Part shown: positions 6,613 through 15,278 of the stretch, in pieces
Layout of the letters: the number at the start of each line of letters is the position of its first letter
Position numbering within the stretch: position 1 is the stretch's first letter
NCBI GenBank assembly: GCA_002309765.1
Contig: DBXY01000039.1
Location: 64,897 to 93,002, forward strand
DNA length: 28,106 nucleotides
Reading direction: 5' to 3'
Origin: Verrucomicrobia bacterium UBA1200
GTDB taxonomy: Bacteria; Verrucomicrobiota; Kiritimatiellia; RFP12; UBA1067
The notes under the pieces: generated by a model
Told to the model about the DNA's origin: nothing
Database searches by the model: none
Seen by the model: only the letters and a program-made list of their open reading frames with translations
Program-made: the position numbers and the translations under genes

Positions 6613-8910
6613 ATGTCTGACAACACGTATATCAGCAATTTAAAGCCCAATTTCAAGCCCCGTGCCTTGGAATTGGGTAAGATTCCGCAATACCAGTATC
6701 GCGGCAACCTCAAGAAGGAGTTGGCGGCCGGCACCATTACCGCCGCTCAAGCGGTGGATATCCTTGAGGATATGTTGACGGTGCGCGAGTTTGAAGAGAT
6801 GATCGTCAAGCTGCGTTCAGGCGCCTATGACGCCTGCAAGGGATTCCAGTATCGCGGGCCGACCCACGTCTCCATCGGCGAAGAGGGTTATGCGGTCGGT
6901 TGCTGTTCGGCTATCGCCTACAACGATTTCATCACCTCCACCCACCGCGGCCACGGCCACTCGATTGCCAAAGGTTGCCAGTCCATTCGCGGCATGAGCG
7001 TGGCGGAACTTAAGGCGCGGGTGCCGGATTGCGCGTCGGACAAGAAGAAGGATTTGATTGAGGCCGCGTTGGAGAACCACCTGTACCGCGCTTTGGCGGA
7101 GCTGTTCGGCAAAGAGGACGGTTACTGCAAGGGGCGCGGCGGCGGAATGCACATTGCCGACTTCAAGGCCGGCCATCTGGGCGCGAACGCGATTGTCGGC
7201 GGCGGCGTGCCGATCGCTACCGGTGCCGCAATGAGCTCGCGTTATTTTGACACCGGAAAGGTGATTTGCTGTTTCGCCGGTGACGGCGCGTACGCCAACG
7301 GCGTGGTGCTGGAGTCCCTGAACTGGGCGGCGATGGGCCAGTTCACCGATCCCACCTACACCAAACATCCGTTCGGTCTGCCGATCATTTACGTCATCAC
7401 CAACAACCATTACGGTTTCACCGGGCGTATCGATGGCGAGGTGGCTGGGGTATCCTGCGTTGCCCGCCGTGCCGCCGGTTTTGCCGAGAACAACATGCAT
7501 GCTGAAGTGGTGAACGGCATGGATTTGCTCGCTTGCCGCGATGCTATCCGCCGCGCCGCCGAGATGTGCCGCAAGGGGCAGGGGCCGGTAATGATTGAGG
7601 TTGACACCTACCGCAATTACGGCCATTCGCTGGGCGACCCGCGCACCGAGTACCGCTCCAAAGAGGAAGAGGCCACCTGGAAAGCCATCGACCCGATCGT
7701 GACCTTTGAGAAGCAGTTGCTGGATAACGGGTGCATTACTGAGAAGAAGCTCGCCGCCCTCAAGCAGAAGGTGATTGACCGCAACGCCCGTATGGCGGCC
7801 AAGGCGGCTTTCTCCGCCGATCCCGATCCTGCCGACGTGATCCGCTATATGTACACCGACACCACCGCCGAGGTGGTTCCGGAAGAGTTCGCGAACGTTA
7901 AGCCCGATGCCGATCTGCCGGTGGTTAAGCGTACCGAAGACGGCCAGATCACCTACAAGGACGCGGTTAAGTCGGCGTTGATGGAGGAGATGGTTCGCGA
8001 TAAGCGCGTGGTCCAGTGGGGCGAGGATATCGCCGAATATGGCGGTGCGTTCAAGGTCACTAAGGGATTGATCGAATCTTTCGGCCGCGACCGCGTTTTC
8101 AACTCGCCGATTTCCGAGGCCTGCATTTGCGGCACCGCGGTTGGCGCGTCCATGACCGGTATGCGTCCGGTGGTGGAACTGATGTACATGGACTTCGGTC
8201 TGATGGCTTCCGACCAGATCTCCAACCAGGCCGCGAAGTGGCACTACATGTCCGGTGCCAGTATCGAGGTTCCGTTGGTTTACCGTGCGTCGGTCGGCGG
8301 CGGCAAGGGTTACGGCGGCCAGCACTCGCAAACGCTGGAGTCGATGTTCGCCCACATTCCGGGCTTGTATGTGGTTTATCCCGCTACCCCGTATGACGCG
8401 AAGGGCCTTTTGAAGTCCGCCATCCGCGACAACAATCCGGTGATGTTCGTTGAGTCGCAGATTCTTTACAACACCAAGGGTGTTGTTCCTGAAGAGGAGT
8501 ACACCATTCCGCTGGGTAAGGCGGACATCAAGCGTGCCGGTGATCAGGTGACTTTGGTTACTTGGGGCCCGATGCTGTTCGATGTGCTGAAGGCGGCGGA
8601 TCAGCTGGCTTCGGAAGGTATCTCTGCCGAGGTGGTGGATATCCGTTCGCTGGTGCCGCTGGACATGGAAACCATTCTGGCTTCGGTCCGCAAAACCGGT
8701 AAGTGTGTGGTGGCCAGCCATTGCGTAAGCATCGGCAGTTTCACCGCCGAGATCGCGTCGCGTATCATGGCCGAGGCGTTTGATTACCTCGACGCTCCGG
8801 TGGTCCGCGTCGGCGCTAAGGACGGTATCGCCCCGCAGGCGTATTCTCTGGAACATGCCTTCCTGCCGCATGACACCGATGTGTTGGCCGCGGTTAAGGG
8901 ATTGTTTTAA
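6613..8910 (+). CDS. Fused alpha/beta E1 component of a thiamine-diphosphate 2-oxoacid dehydrogenase
   Basis: The 765-residue protein joins E1-alpha (about 1-415) and E1-beta (about 440-765), normally two chains. It would decarboxylate a 2-oxoacid (pyruvate, branched-chain or acetoin-type) and pass the acyl group to E2 lipoamide. The alpha half has HRGHGH (111-116), the ThDP/Mg motif from GDG (223-225) to NN (264-265), and YGHSLGDPR (335-343). The beta half has WGEDIAEYGGAF, NSPISEA and GGQHSQTLE. Two stretches look inserted relative to ordinary E1-alpha: about 35 residues between 122 and 157, and about 12 residues near 241-252. The start is ATG 6613 with AAAGGA at 6597-6602. No E2 or E3 gene is in the window. 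The next gene begins 3 bases after the stop, so the two are coupled. Confidence 0.88.
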   Translation: MSDNTYISNLKPNFKPRALELGKIPQYQYRGNLKKELAAGTITAAQAVDILEDMLTVREFEEMIVKLRSGAYDACKGFQYRGPTHVSIGEEGYAVGCCSAIAYNDFITSTHRGHGHSIAKGCQSIRGMSVAELKARVPDCASDKKKDLIEAALENHLYRALAELFGKEDGYCKGRGGGMHIADFKAGHLGANAIVGGGVPIATGAAMSSRYFDTGKVICCFAGDGAYANGVVLESLNWAAMGQFTDPTYTKHPFGLPIIYVITNNHYGFTGRIDGEVAGVSCVARRAAGFAENNMHAEVVNGMDLLACRDAIRRAAEMCRKGQGPVMIEVDTYRNYGHSLGDPRTEYRSKEEEATWKAIDPIVTFEKQLLDNGCITEKKLAALKQKVIDRNARMAAKAAFSADPDPADVIRYMYTDTTAEVVPEEFANVKPDADLPVVKRTEDGQITYKDAVKSALMEEMVRDKRVVQWGEDIAEYGGAFKVTKGLIESFGRDRVFNSPISEACICGTAVGASMTGMRPVVELMYMDFGLMASDQISNQAAKWHYMSGASIEVPLVYRASVGGGKGYGGQHSQTLESMFAHIPGLYVVYPATPYDAKGLLKSAIRDNNPVMFVESQILYNTKGVVPEEEYTIPLGKADIKRAGDQVTLVTWGPMLFDVLKAADQLASEGISAEVVDIRSLVPLDMETILASVRKTGKCVVASHCVSIGSFTAEIASRIMAEAFDYLDAPVVRVGAKDGIAPQAYSLEHAFLPHDTDVLAAVKGLF

Positions 8911-8913
8911 GCT

Positions 8914-10008
8914 ATGTCCGAAACTCCGCATTGGTGGGTCCGGAATGATTCGAATTCCTATTTCGGACCGGTAACTTGGGACGGGTTGCTGGAGTGGGTT
9001 CGCGACGGACGGCTTGGTCCTGAGAGCGAGATCTCTCAGGATCGGCAGATTTGGTCGCGTGCCGCGCTCAATCCGGATCTCAAGATGGAATGGGTGGCGG
9101 AACTGCCCGGCGGCCGTTTTTACGGCCCGATCCACCATGATGCGGTGCAAGAGCTGTTGCAGAACGGCGGTTTGCCGGCCGACACGCCGCTTTACACGCG
9201 GTCGCTTTTGAACAGCGACCGCGAGGCCCGTTTCGAAAAAGCGGCGGCGATGTACGCCGAAAAAGAGGGGCGCTGGCTGACCCGGTTGCATGATTTGGAT
9301 GACAAGCTGGGGCGGATCAGCGCCGCTTTGGAGACGGCTGAACATAAGCAGGCCGCAACGGTCAACGAATACGAAACCATCGTGCGAAACCTTAAAAGCG
9401 GTTTCGCGGAACGCGAATTGAAATTTTCCGAGCAGTTGGAAGAACAGTCAACCCGGCTTAAGGAAGCGGAAAACGCGCAGGTTTCGTTGCGGGAACGTTT
9501 GGCACGCGAACAGTCTGAAGCTGCGGTGCGGGAAGAGAAGCTTTCCCGCCAGGTGACTGATGCCGAGGCGGTCCGCGACCGCGCGGTAAAGTTGCAGCAG
9601 GAAACCCAGGCCAAGTTGCAGGAGTTTGAGCCGGAGGTTTACCGGCTTCGTCATCAGAACGAAGTTGACCAAAGGCGGATTTCCCAGCTCGAAGAGTCGG
9701 TCACGCAGTCGCGTGACGAGGCGCAACGTCTGGCCGCGCTGGTCTCTGAACTTCAGGATCAGCTCCAGTCCGCCAAAACGTCATTCCAGGCGCGAACGGT
9801 TTCTGAATCCGACATCGAGGTGTTGGAGCCGGAGATTGTCGAAGCGGAACCCGAACCCCGCGCTTCCGGCGGCGGCGACGCTTCCGGCGGCGGTTTCGGT
9901 TTCCGTAACGGGGCAGGGGTCTCGATGGCCGCTTTGGAGCAGCAGTTGCAGTGGGAGCTGTCGCAATTGGGCAAGAATAGTCGGGTAAGCGGTGATGGGC
10001 AACAATAA
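8914..10008 (+). CDS. GYF_2-like domain protein with long coiled coil (paralogue 1)
   Basis: Function is not known. The 364-residue soluble protein begins with two short GYF_2-like units: WWVR...YFGPVTWDGLLEWVRDG at about 7-33, and WVAEL...FYGPIHHDAVQELLQNGG at about 60-86. The recurring pattern is an aromatic start, then GP, a helix and a G-L/R turn. From about 104 to 290 it is highly charged heptad-rich sequence, predicted to be a coiled coil. An acidic, Gly/Ser-rich linker (about 298-335) and a short C-terminal helix follow. No signal peptide or membrane segment is visible, so it should be cytoplasmic. GYF-type domains usually bind proline-rich peptides, but whether that holds here is unknown. 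It starts 3 bases after the E1 fusion and overlaps its paralogue by 14 bases. Confidence 0.8.
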   Translation: MSETPHWWVRNDSNSYFGPVTWDGLLEWVRDGRLGPESEISQDRQIWSRAALNPDLKMEWVAELPGGRFYGPIHHDAVQELLQNGGLPADTPLYTRSLLNSDREARFEKAAAMYAEKEGRWLTRLHDLDDKLGRISAALETAEHKQAATVNEYETIVRNLKSGFAERELKFSEQLEEQSTRLKEAENAQVSLRERLAREQSEAAVREEKLSRQVTDAEAVRDRAVKLQQETQAKLQEFEPEVYRLRHQNEVDQRRISQLEESVTQSRDEAQRLAALVSELQDQLQSAKTSFQARTVSESDIEVLEPEIVEAEPEPRASGGGDASGGGFGFRNGAGVSMAALEQQLQWELSQLGKNSRVSGDGQQ

Positions 10009-10993
10009 GCCGCGGGCGGCGGATTCCGACCAATGGTTTTTGCGTATTGACGGATCGGTTTTCGGTCCGGTCACCCGTGACGGTTTGCTGTTGTGGGCCG
10101 AGCAGGGACGGGTGTTGCCTAGCCACGAGGTTTCCCAAGACAAAAAGAAATGGACTGCCGCCGCGCTGGTGGATTTCTTGGAAATGCGGTGGTTTGTGGA
10201 TGACGGTCAGGGCGAATTGCGCGGACCGCTTAACCGCAAGGCCGCCGAGTTTTTGCTGAAGAGCGGACGGGTAGCGGAAGGCGCACAGATCGTTTCTATG
10301 GATGATGTCGAGCCGGTGCCGGAGTCCCGCTCCGCGTCCACGCCGGGCGGATCTTCAACCGGCGAAAATCAAGAGTGCGAGCAGTTGCGTAAGCGGGTTC
10401 AGGAACTGGAGGACATGGTCGTCAGCCTGCGCAAGCGCATCAGCAAAATCAATTCCGACCAAGACATGGTTACGCTGTCCAAGGAGCGTGACGAACTGTC
10501 GACGGAACTGAAGAACGTTAAACAGCAGAGCGAAACCATGCTTCGCAACGCGGAAAAAGATATCCGCAACCTTAACCGTAAATTGGAAGCCGAGCGTCAG
10601 CAGGTGTCAAAACTTGAAGCAAGATTGGAAGACGCTTTCAGGCAGGACAATGAACTGTCGATTTTATCCGAGGCGCAAAAAGCGCTTCAGGCGGAACTGC
10701 AGCAATCCCGTCAGCAGCAGGATGCGGCGGAGTCAAAGGCGGCAGCCGCCACCGGCGAGGTAAAACGGTTGTCCGCCGAGTTGGATCGTTTGCGGCAATC
10801 GCTTTCGGATAATGAAAGCAAAGTCAACGGTCTGGCGAAGACCAATGCCGAATTGACTCGGCGTCTGGACGAGGCGTTGGCCGGGAAAAAAGAGTTGGAG
10901 CAAGCATTCGCCGAGTTGCTTACCGAATCCAACGAACGCGATTGCGAGTATTTGCGTCAGTTGGACGAGTTGCGCCGTGGCAGTGCGCAATAG
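9995..10993 (+). CDS. GYF_2-like domain protein with long coiled coil (paralogue 2)
   Basis: This 332-residue protein has the same architecture as the gene before it. A first GYF_2-like unit reads QWFLRIDGSVFGPVTRDGLL (about 13-32), and a second covers about 66-90 with RWFVDDGQGELRGPL. A Ser/Gly-rich linker (about 110-125) and a coiled coil from about 127 to the end follow. The shared FGPVT.DGLL segment and the shared VSQDKKKW/ISQDRQIW segment show the two genes arose by tandem duplication. ATG 9995 is preferred over GTG 9992. The start lies inside the end of the preceding gene, giving a 14-base overlap and translational coupling. The two products may form a hetero-coiled-coil, which is inference. 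Confidence 0.8.
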   Translation: MGNNKPRAADSDQWFLRIDGSVFGPVTRDGLLLWAEQGRVLPSHEVSQDKKKWTAAALVDFLEMRWFVDDGQGELRGPLNRKAAEFLLKSGRVAEGAQIVSMDDVEPVPESRSASTPGGSSTGENQECEQLRKRVQELEDMVVSLRKRISKINSDQDMVTLSKERDELSTELKNVKQQSETMLRNAEKDIRNLNRKLEAERQQVSKLEARLEDAFRQDNELSILSEAQKALQAELQQSRQQQDAAESKAAAATGEVKRLSAELDRLRQSLSDNESKVNGLAKTNAELTRRLDEALAGKKELEQAFAELLTESNERDCEYLRQLDELRRGSAQ

Positions 10994-11008
10994 GATTTGT
11001 TTTAATAA

Positions 11009-11025
11009 CGCGGCGTTCTGCCGCG
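11009..11025 (+). other. Small GC-rich hairpin before the fucosidase start
   Basis: CGCGGC (11009-11014) and GCCGCG (11020-11025) pair perfectly around a 5-base loop. The hairpin lies between the coiled-coil gene and the GH95 gene and abuts the first candidate GH95 start codon (11028). It lacks a U-run, so it is not a standard terminator. It may protect or insulate the downstream message, or may simply be chance in GC-rich DNA. Confidence 0.35.
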
Positions 11026-11039
11026 AAATGGGGATGGTT

Positions 11040-13202
11040 ATGAAAAGTGGCATCATATCGCTATGTCTTTCGTTTGCAGCGCTTTCGGTTTTTGCCGGTT
11101 CAGGTCTGGAACTATTTTCCGACCGTCCGGCGAACCACTGGGACTCGGAGCGCTATCCGTTGGGAAACGGTCGGATCGGCGCAATGGGCAACGGCGGTGT
11201 TACCAATCTTAATGTGCAGGTAAACCTCGATTCGCTATGGACCGGTGATGCCAATCTGAACGGCAGCGCTTCGGATTCGGTGGCCGACAGTAATTACAAA
11301 ACGATGGGCGAGTACCGCAACTTGGGCGAGTTCTCCATCCGCGTTGATGGTGATGCCGAGCCGGTCGAGGGGTATCGTCGGGTCTTGGATTTGTCCCGCG
11401 CCGTGGAAACGGTTAAATACCGCCGTGGCGGTGCGGATGGTGATTACAGCGCCTTTGTTTCGTCGCCGGACCGGGTTTTGGTCTGTCGCGTGAATTTCGG
11501 AAAAGCGGTTTCCGGCGAGTTGCGGCTGAACGGCGTAAACGGGGAACGTACGAAATACGAGCGTGGTAACGGGTATTCCGATGCGGAATTTTCCGGCGGC
11601 TTCCCCAACCGTTTGAAATATGCCGCTAGACTGCGGCTGGTTGCTTTAACCGGTGACACTGTTGCCGAAGACGGCGGTATCAAGTTTTCTGGTTGTACTG
11701 GCTTGCTGGCGCTTTTCACGGCGGATAGCAACTATGACAGCGGCAAGCCGGATTTTATCAATCTTGATTGGAATGGCGATGTGCGGTCATGCCTGTCCGC
11801 CGCGCAAAGCAAAGGGTATGACCGTTTGCTGGCCGACCACCAAAAAGCGTATTCGCGTTATTTCGGCCGTTTGCAACTCCGGCTGGACAACACCGATCCG
11901 GCTTTGGAAAAATTAACCACGGCGGAACGGGTGGCCCGTTGCCGTCAAGGTCAACGGGATCCGGATTTAGCGCGGCTGCTGTTCCAGTACGGGCGTTATC
12001 TGTTGATTTGCAGCAGCTGGCCGGGGTCGCTTCCCGCCAACCTGCAGGGAATCTGGAATAACTCCAACCATCCCGCTTGGCATTGCGACTACCACACCAA
12101 CATTAATATCCAGATGAATTACTGGGGCGCGGAGACGACCAACCTTTCGGAAATGCATCTTCCGCTTTTCGATTGGATGAAAGCGCTCGCGCCGTTGGCG
12201 GAGACGGAGACAAAGAAAGCGTTCCCGGGCAGCCAGGGATTCGCCTACCGTACCAGCGCGAATATTTTTGGCGGCATGGGCTGGCGTTGGAATCTGCCGG
12301 GCGCGGCTTGGACCGCGCATCACGCCTACGAGCATTATGCCTTTACGCTGGACGAGGATTTCCTGAAGCAAACCGGCTACCCGCTGTTGAAGGGAGCGGC
12401 GCTGTTTTGTCTCACGCACATCAAGGAACGTCCCGACGGGACGATTGTGGTGCCGAACGGCTGGTCGCCGGAACATGGACCGCGTGAGGACGGCGTTGCC
12501 CATGACCAGCAGATATACTCCCAGATTTTCGCCGACATCTTGGCCTGCCAGCCGGTGGTAAAAGATTCGGCGAAGTTTGTCGAAGAAGTGCGCCGCGTCA
12601 AAGGCAAACTGCTTGGCAATAAGATCGGCAAGTGGGGGCAGTTGCAGGAGTGGGAAACCGACCGGGATGTCAAGGGCGACGCACACCGTCACACCTCGCA
12701 TCTCTTCGCGGTGTATCCGGGCGATGAGATTACCCTTAACAAAACCCCGGAATTTGCCAAGGCGGCGGCAGTCGCTTTGGAAGGCCGTGCTTTAACCGGC
12801 GATGCCCGCCGGTCGTGGACTTGGCCGTGGCGGGCCGCAATGTGGGCGCGGCTTGGAAACGGCGAAAAAGCCGGTCAGATGGTTGAATCGCTGTTGCAAT
12901 ACAACACCATGCCGAATCTTTTCACCACCCATCCGCCGTTCCAAATTGACGGTAATCTTGGAATAGTGGGGGCGGTTGCCGAGTCGCTGGTGCAGTCGCA
13001 TGAGGGTTTCGTCAATATTTTGCCGGTGGTGATGCCGGGCTGGGAAAACGGTCAGGTGTCCGGTCTGCGGGCGCGTGGCGGCATTACGGTCGATTTCTCC
13101 TGGAAAAACGGCAAGGTCACCGATTACCAGTTGCATGGTACCGCCAAGAAGGTTAGGGTGAAGGTAAACGGTGCCATGGCAGACGCCAGTGTAAAAAACT
13201 AG
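11040..13202 (+). CDS. Secreted GH95 family alpha-L-fucosidase
   Basis: Glycoside hydrolase family 95 enzymes remove fucose, usually alpha-1,2-linked, by inversion; some members act on galactose. The 720-residue product starts with a signal peptide (MKSGIISLCLSFAALSVFAG), so it is exported. The N-terminal GH95 hallmark LGNGRIGAMGNGG is at about 41-53 and SLWTGD at about 65-70. Residues matching the known B. bifidum AfcA active site are visible: Asn354 and Asn356 in HTNINIQ, Glu478 in SPEHG and Asp637 in FQIDGN. ATG 11040 is chosen because it directly precedes the signal peptide; ATG 11028 and 11034 are in-frame alternatives. No carbohydrate-binding module is visible. It suggests use of fucosylated host or algal glycans, but no fucose catabolism genes are nearby. 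Confidence 0.9.
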   Translation: MKSGIISLCLSFAALSVFAGSGLELFSDRPANHWDSERYPLGNGRIGAMGNGGVTNLNVQVNLDSLWTGDANLNGSASDSVADSNYKTMGEYRNLGEFSIRVDGDAEPVEGYRRVLDLSRAVETVKYRRGGADGDYSAFVSSPDRVLVCRVNFGKAVSGELRLNGVNGERTKYERGNGYSDAEFSGGFPNRLKYAARLRLVALTGDTVAEDGGIKFSGCTGLLALFTADSNYDSGKPDFINLDWNGDVRSCLSAAQSKGYDRLLADHQKAYSRYFGRLQLRLDNTDPALEKLTTAERVARCRQGQRDPDLARLLFQYGRYLLICSSWPGSLPANLQGIWNNSNHPAWHCDYHTNINIQMNYWGAETTNLSEMHLPLFDWMKALAPLAETETKKAFPGSQGFAYRTSANIFGGMGWRWNLPGAAWTAHHAYEHYAFTLDEDFLKQTGYPLLKGAALFCLTHIKERPDGTIVVPNGWSPEHGPREDGVAHDQQIYSQIFADILACQPVVKDSAKFVEEVRRVKGKLLGNKIGKWGQLQEWETDRDVKGDAHRHTSHLFAVYPGDEITLNKTPEFAKAAAVALEGRALTGDARRSWTWPWRAAMWARLGNGEKAGQMVESLLQYNTMPNLFTTHPPFQIDGNLGIVGAVAESLVQSHEGFVNILPVVMPGWENGQVSGLRARGGITVDFSWKNGKVTDYQLHGTAKKVRVKVNGAMADASVKN

Positions 13203-13239
13203 ACCCGCTGTCATAACTGGATTCCCGGAGATAATCGCT

Positions 13240-13644
13240 ATGCCGCCGCGTACCGCTTTGGTTCTGATAACATCTATCATTGCGACCGGATTGTTTGTTG
13301 CGGCGAGCCTCTTATTTCGTAACAAGTTTCGCTTTTCGCGCATGGCTATCGTAGTTGGTGGTATCCATCTCGCCGCAGTGCTGATTGTCGCATGGACGAT
13401 TGAGGCGGGTATGCTAAAACTCGGACCCAGCGAAGCATTGATGGGCTGGCTCTGGTTCGATATTGCGGATTTGCCCTCGTCGCTCTTGCAACTGCCGGTA
13501 ATCATGCGGCTACGTTACTTTTTGCTGAGAGAGGTTCTCTTCCCGATTCTGTTCTTCGGTGTCTTGGGCAGTCTTCAATATCTTACGCTTGCGGAAATGA
13601 TTGTCCGATTCCTTGCCCGCCCATCCCGGTGCCCAGCAAACTGA
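13240..13644 (+). CDS. Small hypothetical membrane protein
   Basis: Family not recognised. The 134-residue product has four hydrophobic segments (about 6-24, 35-55, 67-85 and 95-122) with short charged turns, and ends in an Arg/Pro-rich tail. ATG 13240 is preceded by CCCGGAGA at a normal distance, which supports real translation. It lies 37 bases after the GH95 gene and before a strong promoter, so it is probably the last gene of that transcript. Composition is similar to its neighbours. Confidence 0.6.
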   Translation: MPPRTALVLITSIIATGLFVAASLLFRNKFRFSRMAIVVGGIHLAAVLIVAWTIEAGMLKLGPSEALMGWLWFDIADLPSSLLQLPVIMRLRYFLLREVLFPILFFGVLGSLQYLTLAEMIVRFLARPSRCPAN

Positions 13645-13658
13645 CTTGCCGCGCGTTG

Positions 13659-13682
13659 CCACAATTCTCCGTGGAATTGCGG
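13659..13682 (+). other. Inverted repeat in the gap before the ABC-transporter operon
   Basis: CAATTC (13662-13667) pairs with GAATTG (13674-13679). The flanking CC/GG extend the stem past a single A-C mismatch, with a 6-base loop. It lies just after the small membrane gene and about 40 bases upstream of the next promoter. There is no U-run. It may be a weak terminator or an operator-like site. Confidence 0.35.
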
Positions 13683-13718
13683 AGTTGCGCCCGGTAGGTT
13701 GATCGCCTTCACTAAAGC

Positions 13719-13748
13719 TGGACAAACTGGCATGGATTTTGCTAAAAT
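13719..13748 (+). promoter_or_regulatory. Sigma70-type promoter of the ABC-GldG-DUF4340-moxR operon
   Basis: TGGACA (13719-13724) and TAAAAT (13743-13748) each match five of six consensus positions and are 18 bases apart. A TG one base before the -10 box gives an extended -10 element. Predicted transcription starts near 13755, about 55 bases before the ABC ATPase start. This also argues that the longer reading frame from 13699 is not the true gene start. Confidence 0.6.
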
Positions 13749-13809
13749 AGATTGTTCCCGTTTTTCAGTGGGGAAAAGGTTTTTTGGCAAACAAAAAAGA
13801 GGGATAAAG

Positions 13810-14544
13810 ATGCTAAAGGTTAAAAACCTGAAGAAGAGCTTCGGTTCTTTCCAGGCCGTTAAGGGTATTTCCTTCGAGGTTGGGAAGGGCGAAGTTTTAG
13901 GGTTTCTTGGCCCGAACGGCGCCGGGAAGTCCACTACAATGCGCATGATTACGGGGTTTCTGCCTCCCAGCGACGGCACGGCGGAGATTTGCGGCCATGA
14001 CATTCTGCTTGATCCGGTCGGGGCAAAGTCCTGTATCGGTTATCTGCCGGAAAATGCGCCAAGTTATCGCACTATGACTGTGACAGATTTTCTCACCTTC
14101 ATCGCCAAGGTGCGCGGTTTCACTGGCTCGGAGGTTAAGTCCAAGGTCGAAGCGGTGCTGGAAAAGGCCAGATTGACCACAGTGCGCGGCCAAACCATCG
14201 AGACGCTTTCCAAAGGTTTCCGTCAGCGCACCTGTTTCGCTCAGGCCATCATTCACGATCCCAAGGTGCTGATCATGGACGAGCCGACGGACGGCTTGGA
14301 CCCGAACCAGAAATTTGTGGTGCGGGAAATGATTAAGGAAATGGCCGAAGATAAGGCGATCATCGTTTCCACCCACATTTTGGAAGAGGTCGATGCGGTG
14401 TGTACCCGCGCGTTGATTATCGCGCACGGTGAAATCAAAGCCGACGGTACTCCGAACGAGTTGCGGTCGAAGGACCCGAGCGGTAAACTGGATGTGGTGT
14501 TCCGTAAGCTGACCATGAACGGGGAGGAGGCCGCAAATGTTTAA
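13810..14544 (+). CDS. ABC transporter ATP-binding protein (GldA/ABC-2 type)
   Basis: The 244-residue ATPase powers a membrane exporter with the permease that follows. Motifs seen are Walker A GPNGAGKST (34-42), the signature LSKGFRQR (133-140), Walker B VLIMDEP (153-159), the D-loop GLDP, and the switch His189 in STHILEE. The SKGFRQR form of the signature and the YLPEN segment (78-82), where the Q-loop would be, are typical of the ABC-2/GldA branch. The start is ATG 13810, with AGAGGG six bases upstream. It overlaps the permease gene by 8 bases. The substrate is unknown. Confidence 0.92.
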   Translation: MLKVKNLKKSFGSFQAVKGISFEVGKGEVLGFLGPNGAGKSTTMRMITGFLPPSDGTAEICGHDILLDPVGAKSCIGYLPENAPSYRTMTVTDFLTFIAKVRGFTGSEVKSKVEAVLEKARLTTVRGQTIETLSKGFRQRTCFAQAIIHDPKVLIMDEPTDGLDPNQKFVVREMIKEMAEDKAIIVSTHILEEVDAVCTRALIIAHGEIKADGTPNELRSKDPSGKLDVVFRKLTMNGEEAANV

Positions 14545-15277
14545 TTGCAAAAATGTGAAGACCATCTTCCAGCGCGAGTTTAAATCCTATTTCGACTCGC
14601 CGGTGGCTTATGTGTTTCTGGTCGCGTTTCTGGTGCTGATCGGTTTTCTCACCTTCGGGGTGGCGATGTATTACGAGCGCCGTCAGGCCAATCTGATGCC
14701 GTTCTTCTTCTGGCATCCGTGGGTGTACCTCCTGCTGATCCCGGCGGTGACGATGGGGTTGTGGTCGGAAGAGCGCCGCAGCGGCACCATCGAGCTGCTG
14801 TTGACGTTGCCGATTACCCTTTCCGAAGCGTTGGTCGGCAAATTCCTTGCCGCATGGGCGTTTATCGGCATCGCTTTAGGACTGACCTTCCCGGTGGTGG
14901 CTACCACCGCATGGTTGGGTGATCCTGACGGCGGGGCGGTTTTCTGTGGCTATTTCGGCTCGCTGCTTCTGGCGGGCGCCTGCGTGGCGATCGGAGTTTT
15001 CGCCTCCGCGCTTTCGCGCAGCCAGGTGATTGGTTTTGTTATCGCGCTTGCCATCTGTTTCTTCATGCTGATCATCGGTTTCGATCCGGTCATCAACGCG
15101 GTGGCGAATTGGGGTGTCCCGTCCAAAATCGTGGATGCCGTGGCGTCTTGCTCGCTGATGCAGCATTACGACGCGATGCGCCGCGGGGTTGTGGATCTGG
15201 CGGATATCGGGTATTACGTCGGGGTGATGGTCTTTATGCTGGCTGCGGCCAAGCTGGTTACCGAACGGGGCAAATAA
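14537..15277 (+). CDS. ABC-2 type permease (GldF-like)
   Basis: The 246-residue protein has about six membrane segments, near residues 23-45, 62-74, 98-125, 135-158, 163-183 and 222-240. It contains the ABC-2 family motif WSEERRSGTIELLLTLPIT near 76-94, the cytoplasmic coupling region of this class. Together with the upstream ATPase it would form the transport core. Its start lies inside the ATPase gene and is preceded by a strong GGAGGAGG Shine-Dalgarno at 14522-14529. The GldG-like partner follows after one base. The substrate is not known; in Bacteroidota the related GldA/F/G set is required for gliding, which is not implied here. Confidence 0.88.
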   Translation: MFNCKNVKTIFQREFKSYFDSPVAYVFLVAFLVLIGFLTFGVAMYYERRQANLMPFFFWHPWVYLLLIPAVTMGLWSEERRSGTIELLLTLPITLSEALVGKFLAAWAFIGIALGLTFPVVATTAWLGDPDGGAVFCGYFGSLLLAGACVAIGVFASALSRSQVIGFVIALAICFFMLIIGFDPVINAVANWGVPSKIVDAVASCSLMQHYDAMRRGVVDLADIGYYVGVMVFMLAAAKLVTERGK

Positions 15278-15278
15278 G

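Noticed and set aside
6603..6620. Six-codon overlapping reading frame (MMTDV) just before the E1 start
   Set aside because: Its start codons sit too close to the AAAGGA ribosome site, while ATG 6613 is well spaced. Probably chance.
6817..9345. 842-residue open frame on the minus strand across the E1 gene
   Set aside because: It lies opposite a gene with clear E1 motifs in every part. Its translation is Arg/His-rich with no domain, as expected for the antisense of GC-biased coding DNA.
13699..13809. Longer N-terminal start for the ABC ATPase at 13699
   Set aside because: It would begin upstream of the -35 and -10 boxes of the predicted promoter, and the added 37 residues have no ABC homology pattern.
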